Below are positions 1 to 5,581 of a stretch of DNA of 6,655 bases, one piece after another. The position numbers and the translations under genes are program-made. This DNA is from Methanosarcinales archaeon (lineage in GTDB: Archaea; Halobacteriota; Methanosarcinia; Methanosarcinales; Methanogasteraceae), in assembly GCA_030640725.1 (NCBI GenBank), contig DAOWIV010000100.1:1-6655 (forward strand), in the 5' to 3' direction. Each line of letters begins with the position of its first letter. Position 1 is the stretch's first letter. The notes under the pieces are model-generated. The model did not search any database. It was not told where the DNA came from and worked only from the letters and a program-made list of their open reading frames with translations.

Positions 1-857
1 CCACAGCATTCTACACAAGCAAGCTGTACGAAGACATACCAAAGGAAGAGAAGGTCGAATACGTAGAAAACCCAATCCCGCCCGAATCCTTAAACAAAAT
101 CTTCCGCAAATCCGCCGAATCGATGGATGACCTGCCGGATAGCAGCATTCACCTGATGGTAACCTCGCCACCGTACAATGTCGGAAAGGAATACGATGAG
201 GACTTAACTCTCGCAAAATACAGGGAATTCCTGAAACGAGTATGGCGTGAGGTTCACAGAATCCTTGTGCCTGGCGGACGCGCCTGTATAAACGTTGCAA
301 ACCTCGGAAGGAAGCCATACATCCCGCTTCACGCAATGATTGCCGAAGACATGATCGAACTCGGATTTCTGATGCGAGGCGAGGTTATCTGGGATAAGGC
401 GTCCAGCGCAGGTTCCTCCACCGCATGGGGGAGCTGGCAGTCCGCTTCAAACCCGACGCTCCGGGATGTGCATGAATACATCCTGATCTTCTCCAAAAAC
501 ACATTCGGGAGGAAGAAACCTCTGAAACGGGAGAACACAATATCGAGGGATGAATTTCTCGAGCTTACAAAGAGCATCTGGACATTTCCGTCGAAATCCG
601 CAAAGAAAATTGGGCATCCGGCACCGTTTCCGGTGGAACTGCCGTACCGGACGATCCAGCTCTATACGTTTGAGGGCGAGGTCGTTCTCGACCCGTTTAT
701 GGGAAGCGGGCAGACCGCGATCGCAGCGATAAAGGCGAACCGTAGTTATGTTGGCTACGAGATTGATTGCGAGTATGCGAAGCTCGCGGATAAGCGGGCT
801 AAGGAGTTCCGATTGGAATTCAACTCTCCAAAGCTCTCTGATTTCGGTAATGACTAA
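1..857 (+). CDS. Site-specific DNA methyltransferase, probable N4-cytosine, beta class (5' end outside window)
   Basis: Transfers a methyl group from S-adenosylmethionine to a DNA base. The reading frame is open from base 3, before the first in-window ATG at 123. The 40 upstream codons align with the N-terminal part of the second methyltransferase in this window, so the gene is truncated by the window edge and lacks about 25 residues by that comparison. Motif IV, TSPPY (bases 162-176), precedes motif I, DPFMGSG (bases 690-710), which is the beta-class order. A serine before PPY is typical of N4-cytosine enzymes, whereas N6-adenine enzymes usually have D/N-PPY. The body resembles archaeal CTAG-specific m4C methyltransferases (M.MthZI or haloarchaeal type) from memory, so the specificity is inference. 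Two counted 60-base lines gave 52% and 58% GC, in keeping with the central genes. It ends at TAA and converges on the surface-protein gene, with about 70 bases between. Confidence 0.9.
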   Translation, partial: TAFYTSKLYEDIPKEEKVEYVENPIPPESLNKIFRKSAESMDDLPDSSIHLMVTSPPYNVGKEYDEDLTLAKYREFLKRVWREVHRILVPGGRACINVANLGRKPYIPLHAMIAEDMIELGFLMRGEVIWDKASSAGSSTAWGSWQSASNPTLRDVHEYILIFSKNTFGRKKPLKRENTISRDEFLELTKSIWTFPSKSAKKIGHPAPFPVELPYRTIQLYTFEGEVVLDPFMGSGQTAIAAIKANRSYVGYEIDCEYAKLADKRAKEFRLEFNSPKLSDFGND

Positions 858-928
858 TCTGATTTCGAGTGTGCCACAAAATAGCTCAAATAAGCGATTG
901 CACCGATCACCCAGAACGGACCCCTGAA

Positions 929-1588
929 TCATCTGTGGATACGCCGGATCACCAGATATGCAGACACCAGCGCCCCGATCGCTATGTATCTGCCATATCC
1001 CGGAACCGAATCCGAAGAATTGTCATGCGTCGCGGATGTGGTGTTATTGTTGGTTGTGGTGTTGGTTGTGGCTGTGGTAGTTGCGGATGCGTTACCAGCT
1101 TCGGACGTGACATTTGATGCGGGAGTTGTATTAAACGGCGATCCGGGTGCAGGCGCTGGCAGATCCGGATCAAGGTACTGATACACGTAAAAGAAGATTA
1201 GATCCTTCTGCGATCCGATGTATATGTGATCTATGGTCACATTGAATATTTCGCCCTTTTTTTCGTAAGTAAAATGGTCGTCTGCTCCGAATATCCCGTA
1301 ATCAACGGTTGTACCGTTCTGCAGCAACTCAATCCATGCTTTATCCCCTCCAGAACCCACGCCCTTGATGCAGATGGCATATCCCTGATAAAACTCACGC
1401 TGTTCGCCGTTTGCAAGAACCTGACCCTCGCCATCGATCAGCAGCCGTGTCTGGTTGGTTATATTTGTGCTATTATTCAGCCCAGAGACGTTTTCTGCGT
1501 TCACAGGACAACCGGCAGAGCATATCAAGAAAACGGACATGATCAGGAAAGTTGAACTGATCCGGTTACTCCGCGTCGTCCTCCCCAT
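929..1588 (-). CDS. Secreted, membrane-anchored surface protein with S-layer duplication-like domain
   Basis: A 219-residue exported protein. Residues 1-32 form a signal peptide: a basic start (RTTRSNR), then a hydrophobic stretch FLIMSVFLIC. Residues about 50-140 resemble one copy of the S-layer duplication domain of Methanosarcina surface proteins, with EFYQGY, a G-rich turn, AWIEL, an NGT segment, HFTY and a closing VYQY. Residues about 143-198 are a low-complexity linker rich in Thr, Asn, Ser and Ala. A hydrophobic segment at about 201-215 is followed by RRIHR, suggesting a C-terminal anchor with an inside basic tail. More than a dozen N-x-S/T sequons are present, so heavy N-glycosylation is likely. 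The start overlaps the cbiC end by 23 bases. The upstream AGGGGG is at best a weak Shine-Dalgarno. Methionine 17 is an alternative start but would remove the basic n-region. The domain was assigned by eye, and the specific role is unknown. One S-layer unit suggests an accessory surface protein, not the main lattice protein. Confidence 0.75.
   Translation of the reverse strand: MGRTTRSNRISSTFLIMSVFLICSAGCPVNAENVSGLNNSTNITNQTRLLIDGEGQVLANGEQREFYQGYAICIKGVGSGGDKAWIELLQNGTTVDYGIFGADDHFTYEKKGEIFNVTIDHIYIGSQKDLIFFYVYQYLDPDLPAPAPGSPFNTTPASNVTSEAGNASATTTATTNTTTNNNTTSATHDNSSDSVPGYGRYIAIGALVSAYLVIRRIHR
1050..1071. repeat. Short direct repeat in the Thr/Asn linker of the surface protein
   Basis: The ten bases TTGGTTGTGG occur twice, separated by two bases, inside a wider G/T-rich stretch (about 1037-1090). 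On the coding strand this gives the ACA/ACC/AAC codons of the Thr/Asn linker. Such near-tandem codon repeats tend to change length by slippage, so linker length may vary between strains. Confidence 0.7.
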
Positions 1589-2219
1589 CCAAAACCCCCT
1601 GTGCAGTAATTGCGATCAATTCGTTCATACAGGCGACTGCGACCGGCGTCCCGCCTCTGGTGCCAACACATGTGATAGACGGCACATCAAGGCTGCGCAG
1701 CAGTTCCTTTGACTCGGCAGCGTTCACAAAGCCGACCGGTATCCCGATCACCAGCGCGGGACAGACGCCATCCTTGATCAGTTCGCACACGGTGAGTGCG
1801 GCTGACGGCGCATTCCCAATAACAACGATCGAACCATCGAGATCACGCCCCATCGCCATGAATCCGGCTGATGTTCTTGTGACGCCGTACCGGTCAACAA
1901 AATCCTTGCCCGCGGCAAGATCGAGCACACAGGTTACCTGACAGTCATGACCGACTTTTGAGATTCCCACAGAAACCATCCGGATATCGGTGTAAACAGC
2001 GCTGTCACGTCTGATCGCATCGATTCCAGCGCGCACCGGGTCATTTTCAAACCGAAGCAGGTTGGCAAATTCCGGATCGCCGGTTGCAATCACGCAGCGC
2101 TGACGCACCCGGTCATGGTATCCGGCATCTCCAACGATTTCCCTTGCTATGCTGCGGCTTCGGGATGAGATCTCTCTTGCCTGCGGTGTGACGGCGCCGA
2201 GATCAGACGTTTCGGGCAT
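1566..2219 (-). CDS. cbiC: CbiC/CobH-family (cobalt-)precorrin-8 methylmutase homologue
   Basis: A 217-residue protein, normal length for the family. CbiC moves the methyl group from C-11 to C-12 of (cobalt-)precorrin-8 to give (cobalt-)cobyrinate, a late step of anaerobic corrin-ring synthesis in the cytoplasm. Family signatures visible are ATGDPEF (45-51), a GNAPSAAL segment, PALVIGIPVGFV followed by ESKELLRS, and a C-terminal GTRGGTPVAVA. The residue just before ATGD, where CobH/CbiC enzymes carry the catalytic histidine (…HA(C/T)G…), appears here to be isoleucine (I44), so methylmutase activity is not assured. This may be the diverged CbiC-related paralogue that I recall from methanogens. 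No other corrin-pathway genes are in the window. The gene overlaps the downstream surface-protein gene. No Shine-Dalgarno precedes the ATG, and TATA-like boxes lie so close that a leaderless transcript is likely. Family membership is firm; the exact function is less so. Confidence 0.85.
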   Translation of the reverse strand: MPETSDLGAVTPQAREISSRSRSIAREIVGDAGYHDRVRQRCVIATGDPEFANLLRFENDPVRAGIDAIRRDSAVYTDIRMVSVGISKVGHDCQVTCVLDLAAGKDFVDRYGVTRTSAGFMAMGRDLDGSIVVIGNAPSAALTVCELIKDGVCPALVIGIPVGFVNAAESKELLRSLDVPSITCVGTRGGTPVAVACMNELIAITAQGVLDGEDDAE

Positions 2220-2234
2220 GTTTTAGTGATTAGA

Positions 2235-2250
2235 ATTTATAGTCCTATAA
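2235..2250 (-). promoter_or_regulatory. Probable cbiC promoter (TATA boxes, leaderless)
   Basis: Read on the minus strand, TTATAGG (2250-2244) and CTATAAAT (2242-2235) are TATA-like boxes. Archaeal transcription starts roughly 25 bases downstream of the box centre. The distal box would place the start at about 2221, within two or three bases of the cbiC ATG at 2219. The absence of any Shine-Dalgarno fits a leaderless mRNA. This was located by eye. Confidence 0.5.
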
Positions 2251-2266
2251 TGTTTCCATGCTTGCA

Positions 2267-2291
2267 GGTTCCCGCCAAATTGATCGGAACC
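2267..2291. repeat. Inverted repeat in the divergent cbiC/thpR promoter region
   Basis: GGTTCC (2267-2272) and GGAACC (2286-2291) form a perfect 6-base inverted repeat with a 13-base spacer. It lies between the cbiC TATA boxes and the thpR leader. The spacing could suit a dimeric regulator or a small hairpin. A 6-base repeat can also arise by chance. Confidence 0.3.
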
Positions 2292-2391
2292 AATCACCTG
2301 GGCGCCGGTGGCAGGACGATATCCCCCTGAGGTACATAGCATAGTTTAAGATATTGGCAGTATGATATTAGCGATATCAACCCGATCGGTT

Positions 2392-2398
2392 GAGGTGA
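2392..2398 (+). promoter_or_regulatory. Shine-Dalgarno site deciding the thpR start
   Basis: GAGGTGA matches the archaeal anti-Shine-Dalgarno sequence and lies 5 bases before the ATG at 2404. It selects that start over the in-frame ATG at 2362, which would add 14 residues with no family resemblance. Confidence 0.75.
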
Positions 2399-2403
2399 CT
2401 TTC

Positions 2404-2952
2404 ATGATCAGGACGTTCGTTGCTGTTGACCTACCAGAATCTTTTGTTGGCACGATTGCGGAGATCCAGCAGGAATTCAGAGGCATAAATGTAAAACTCG
2501 TGGATCCGGAGCAGGTCCACATCACGCTGAAGTTTCTTGGTGATGTGCAGGAAAAGAGCATCCCGGACATCTGCGATGCGCTTTCCGGCATCGAGTGCAA
2601 GCCATTTTCTGCAACGGTTCATGGAGTTGGTGCATTCCCAAAACCAAGCTATGCCCGGGTGGTGTATGTTGGCGCAAGTCCGACAGATGCTTTCAAGAGG
2701 TTACACGCAGAAGTAGAGCGTGTTTTAAAGCCACTTGGATTTAAGAAGGAGAAGCGCGCGTTCACCCCACATGCAACCATCGCACGGGTGAAAAACATCC
2801 CGGATGACCGGCGAAAGAAACTTGTTGGCGTCATAGAAAATCAATCGTTAATCGAGGTCGGAAAGATGACCGTGGGTGCGATCAAACTGAAGAAGAGTAC
2901 GCTTACGCTGAAAGGCGCAATCCATGAGACGCTTACGGAAGTGTATCTATGA
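2404..2952 (+). CDS. thpR: RNA 2',3'-cyclic phosphodiesterase (2'-5' RNA ligase family)
   Basis: A 182-residue protein of the 2H phosphoesterase family. ThpR enzymes open 2',3'-cyclic phosphates on RNA ends, and some catalyse reversible 2'-5' ligation in vitro. The physiological substrate in archaea is uncertain. Both catalytic H-x-T motifs are present: HIT at 39-41 (within VHITLKFLGDV) and HAT at 123-125 (within FTPHATIARV). The N-terminus MIRTFVAVDLPE is the classic family start and, with the Shine-Dalgarno site, fixes the start at 2404. The TGA stop overlaps the spt5 ATG as ATGA, so the two are probably co-translated. In other archaea I recall thpR beside cca, the tRNA CCA-adding enzyme; here its partner is a transcription factor. 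A TATA-like stretch around 2340-2355 (AGTTTAAGATA) could be the promoter, but it is weak. Confidence 0.93.
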   Translation: MIRTFVAVDLPESFVGTIAEIQQEFRGINVKLVDPEQVHITLKFLGDVQEKSIPDICDALSGIECKPFSATVHGVGAFPKPSYARVVYVGASPTDAFKRLHAEVERVLKPLGFKKEKRAFTPHATIARVKNIPDDRRKKLVGVIENQSLIEVGKMTVGAIKLKKSTLTLKGAIHETLTEVYL

Positions 2953-3404
2953 GCGAAGGAACAATTTATGTGGTGAAGACCACTGCAAATCAGGAACGTT
3001 CGGTTGCGAATGTGCTTGAGCAGGTTGCACGGAGAGAACATTTTGATGTGCGCTCGATCCTTGCGCCCGATGAACTGCGCGGTTACCTGCTTGTCGAGGC
3101 AGGCGAATATGACGAACTCAATCAGGCGGTTCAGATGGTGCCTCATGCCAGATCGCTGATACAGGGCACCACTCACATAGAGGAAGTGGAGCATTTCCTG
3201 ACGCCGAAACCAACCGTTACCGGCATATCGGTCGATGATATCATAGAACTTATATCAGGACCGTTTAAGGGGGAGAAAGCGAGGGTAAAACGGGTCGATG
3301 AGTCGCGCGAAGAGATCACGGTCGAGTTATTCGAGGCGATGGTCCCGATACCAGTAACCATCCGTGGTGATCATGTCCGGATACTGAAACGCGAAGATGA
3401 GTGA
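2949..3404 (+). CDS. spt5: Transcription elongation factor Spt5 (archaeal NusG homologue)
   Basis: A 151-residue protein with the standard archaeal architecture. Residues about 5-85 are the NGN domain (starts IYVVKTTANQE, includes RGYLLVEA and ends near the EEVEHFL segment). Residues about 93-146 are one KOW domain (DIIELISGPFKGEKARVKRVD). The NGN domain binds the RNA polymerase clamp, with Spt4 as partner, and closes the DNA channel to increase processivity. The KOW domain can contact ribosomes or nascent RNA. The length is typical and all of the fold appears intact. The start overlaps the thpR stop by 4 bases. In most Euryarchaeota the neighbours are secE upstream and ribosomal protein L11 downstream. 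Neither is here: the gene ends into a convergent intergenic region facing gltX. It is either a relocated single copy or a second copy. Confidence 0.95.
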   Translation: MSEGTIYVVKTTANQERSVANVLEQVARREHFDVRSILAPDELRGYLLVEAGEYDELNQAVQMVPHARSLIQGTTHIEEVEHFLTPKPTVTGISVDDIIELISGPFKGEKARVKRVDESREEITVELFEAMVPIPVTIRGDHVRILKREDE

Positions 3405-3530
3405 TCGCCGAAAACGGTTCCGATTGTGTCTTTTTGATGGTATATACACTATGACGTCCGGTTACTCTACGCACTATTTCATTTACGAAAAAGTATATCG
3501 CCACCCCCCACCCAACGGGCAGTTTTTACT

Positions 3531-3556
3531 CGATTTTTTGTGAAAAAATCGTTTTT
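3531..3556. terminator. Bidirectional hairpin/T-run terminator between spt5 and gltX
   Basis: CGATTTTTT (3531-3539) and AAAAAATCG (3543-3551) form a perfect 9-bp inverted repeat around a GTG loop. Five T's follow on the plus strand (3552-3556). On the minus strand it lies only a few bases past the gltX stop and supplies a T6 run. Archaeal termination depends mainly on T-runs, so this could serve both gltX and, about 130 bases on, spt5. Another T5 run at about 3430 lies nearer to spt5. Confidence 0.6.
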
Positions 3557-3558
3557 GA

Positions 3559-5295
3559 CTACCTGTGCGCGAAATAGGCAACCACCGACCGGTTCCTGAC
3601 ATCGACGCTATCGATGCGCACGAACCCGAACCGCTCAAACTGAACCGTGTTCCCAAGCTCTGATGCGATGCCTGCTTCGCCAAAGCCTTCATACACCTGA
3701 TCAGGTGCGCGCACCACGACCCTGAGATATTCATCCGGCATATCAGGCACCCAGTGAATGATCCGGTATCGCGGCTTCTCCTCGATCGTACACCACTCCT
3801 GCGCGGCAGTGCCGATGCGCTTCACAGTCGGTGTCGGCAACTCCATATCCACGATCTCGATGTCGTAGAGGTTCTTCAGCCGCAGACGATCGCCCGACGT
3901 CAGGCTCCCTGCATCCTCGCCACACAAGAAAACTCTTGAACCGGCTGGTATCTCTCGCAGATCGTCCCGATCCGGGTGTTGTTTCGGTGTTGCAACCATT
4001 CGGGCTGCGTCCCTGATCTCCACAGCAACAGGATCCCAGACAAAGAAATACCGGTTTGAAACCGGATCAATGATTTTTCGGTTGATGGCATACAGGGTGT
4101 CGAGGCTCAGGCTGATGTCAGTCTCACCGACACCGAGATCGATCATGAACTTCCTGATTGCCTCTGATGAAATGCCCCGTCTCCTGAGCGCCCGAAGCGT
4201 CGGGACGCGTGGATCGTCCCAGCCGGTGTACGTCCCGTCCGCAATTGCCCGGGAAATCGCACTCGTGCTGAATTTTCCGAATTCGTGGATCTTCATCCTG
4301 CCCCAGTGCATGGTCTTCGGGTACTGCCAGCCCAGGTAATCATAGACATATCGCTGCCGAAGCTCGCTGTCCATCAGGTCCTTGCCACGTATGATATGCG
4401 TGATCCCGAGGAGATGATCCTCGATAGCGGATTCAAAATCGAGTAGGGGCCATACACAAAACCGGTCCCCGATCTCGGGACGGGGGTGTGGGGTCTCAAC
4501 GATCCGGAACGCCGCCCAGTCACGCAGCGCAGGATCCCTGTGCGTGATATCGGTCTTGATGCGCAGCACCGCCTCACCCTCCGCGTACGCCCTATTGAGC
4601 ATGCACTTCCAGCATTCGAGATTTGTGCCAACATCAGCATCCCGATGTGGACACGCCTCCCCCGCATCCTTGTATCGCTTGAATTCGTCCCTCTTACAGA
4701 AACAAACATAAGCCTTGCCAAGCATGATGAGTTTCTCGGCGTATTCGTAGTATTTCGGGATGTGATCACTTGCATACACCACCAGGTCAGGAACCGCGCC
4801 GAGATACTCGCAGTCATCGAGATACCATACATAAGCCTCAAGCATCGGCGGTTTTGTCTTGGGGTCTGTGTCATCGAACCGCAGCACAAACTCGCCACCA
4901 TGCCTGCGTGCATACTCGGCGTTCACAACGATGCCGCGCACGCTTCCGATGGTCGCAGGACCGTTTGGGTTTGGTGCGAACCTGAGCACCACCTTCTCTC
5001 CTTCGCCTACTTCGAGATCAGGGAGTCCTGTGGCAGGCTCTTTTCGCTCGCCGATCTCCTCGATCAATTCGGGTGCGATCTCCCTTAGCCTCTGCTTCCA
5101 TATCCCAGGATCGCCTTTTAATCCGGATAAAACCTCGTTAACAAGAGATGCAACCTCTTTTGCGACTTTTCGCAGATCCGGGTGCTCGCCAAGTACCTTG
5201 CCAAGTACCGCCCCGGCTTTGGGGGCTTTCCCGTACTTCACGGCATTTTGAAGCGCGTATTTCTCGATTAACTCTCTCGTTTCGTCAATTTCCAT
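3559..5295 (-). CDS. gltX: Glutamyl-tRNA synthetase, archaeal type (probably non-discriminating)
   Basis: A 578-residue class I aminoacyl-tRNA synthetase that attaches glutamate to tRNA-Glu. In archaea it usually also charges tRNA-Gln, giving Glu-tRNA-Gln for the GatDE amidotransferase. The order is: an archaeal N-terminal helical extension (1-98); the Rossmann active site starting at FAPNPNGP (106-113), with FDDTDP at 140-145; a cysteine cluster likely to bind zinc (C198, C200, C215, C228, C231); the KMSKS equivalent KFSTS (341-345); then the all-beta anticodon-binding domains of the GluRS-B/GlnRS type to the C-terminus. The HIGH signature reads TIGS (115-118), so both histidines are replaced. 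This may be normal for this lineage. The ATG lies 4 bases beyond the tRNA-Gln discriminator base. There is no Shine-Dalgarno, and the next methionines are far inside the conserved region. The length is typical and the frame is intact. Confidence 0.95.
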   Translation of the reverse strand: MEIDETRELIEKYALQNAVKYGKAPKAGAVLGKVLGEHPDLRKVAKEVASLVNEVLSGLKGDPGIWKQRLREIAPELIEEIGERKEPATGLPDLEVGEGEKVVLRFAPNPNGPATIGSVRGIVVNAEYARRHGGEFVLRFDDTDPKTKPPMLEAYVWYLDDCEYLGAVPDLVVYASDHIPKYYEYAEKLIMLGKAYVCFCKRDEFKRYKDAGEACPHRDADVGTNLECWKCMLNRAYAEGEAVLRIKTDITHRDPALRDWAAFRIVETPHPRPEIGDRFCVWPLLDFESAIEDHLLGITHIIRGKDLMDSELRQRYVYDYLGWQYPKTMHWGRMKIHEFGKFSTSAISRAIADGTYTGWDDPRVPTLRALRRRGISSEAIRKFMIDLGVGETDISLSLDTLYAINRKIIDPVSNRYFFVWDPVAVEIRDAARMVATPKQHPDRDDLREIPAGSRVFLCGEDAGSLTSGDRLRLKNLYDIEIVDMELPTPTVKRIGTAAQEWCTIEEKPRYRIIHWVPDMPDEYLRVVVRAPDQVYEGFGEAGIASELGNTVQFERFGFVRIDSVDVRNRSVVAYFAHR

Positions 5296-5299
5296 CGAA

Positions 5300-5372
5300 T
5301 AGCCCGACTCGGATTCGAACCGAGGTACTGGGATCCAGAGTCCCAGATGATTGACCGCTACATCATCGGGCT
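5300..5372 (-). tRNA. tRNA-Gln (anticodon CUG)
   Basis: A full cloverleaf can be drawn on the minus strand. Acceptor AGCCCGA (5372-5366) pairs with TCGGGCT (5307-5301). The D stem ATG/CAT has a mismatch at 13-22. The anticodon stem is TGGGA/TCCCA with loop CTCTGGA, giving anticodon CUG with U33. The variable region is GTAC, and the T arm CTCGG/CCGAG has loop TTCGAAT. The discriminator base is A (5300). CCA is not encoded and there is no intron. The first pair is A1-U72. It decodes CAG and lies directly upstream of gltX, whose product is the enzyme expected to charge it in archaea. Confidence 0.95.
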
Positions 5373-5397
5373 GTGGTTCAATATGAGGAAGTGGATG

Positions 5398-5406
5398 ATA
5401 TAAATT
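5398..5406 (-). promoter_or_regulatory. TATA box for the tRNA-Gln-gltX unit
   Basis: AATTTATAT on the minus strand (5406-5398) is preceded by a purine-rich AAAAGA that could be a TFB-recognition element. Its centre lies about 30 bases before the mature tRNA 5' end, which predicts a start a few bases upstream of the tRNA. No separate promoter fits between the tRNA and gltX, so gltX probably depends on this one. Confidence 0.65.
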
Positions 5407-5581
5407 CTTTTGCTTGGCAGCGGATGGCTGTCAACTTGCGTGGTGCTCAAGTGTCAGACCAAGCCATGTAAGTCCGGTAATTCATTTTCCGGGTAGACAT
5501 ACGGTCCCGCCCCACGAAATCCATTGGATCATGTAGGATCAATCCGACATCTGCATAACTCGCTTATTAGCCCTCTAAAAG

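Noticed and set aside
447..932. A 161-codon minus-strand ORF opposite the first methyltransferase
   Set aside because: It is antisense to a gene with clear conserved motifs and has no recognisable features of its own.
2220..2340. A cobalamin riboswitch upstream of the cbiC homologue
   Set aside because: The region is short, no convincing B12-box or expected pairing could be built, and the TATA boxes place the transcript start at the ATG, leaving no leader.
2362..2403. An upstream in-frame ATG that would lengthen thpR by 14 residues
   Set aside because: The strong GAGGTGA site and the family-typical MIRTFVAVDLPE start both support 2404.
4486..5088. A 200-codon plus-strand ORF opposite gltX, and a 179-codon minus-strand ORF in another frame at 4374-4913
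   Set aside because: Both lie wholly within gltX, whose motifs and length are unambiguous. Their translations show no domain and have the composition of shadow frames.
5407..5581. A possible small RNA or terminator around the imperfect CCGG…CCGG palindrome near 5475-5493
   Set aside because: The stem is interrupted and short, and no promoter or T-run supports a defined transcript.
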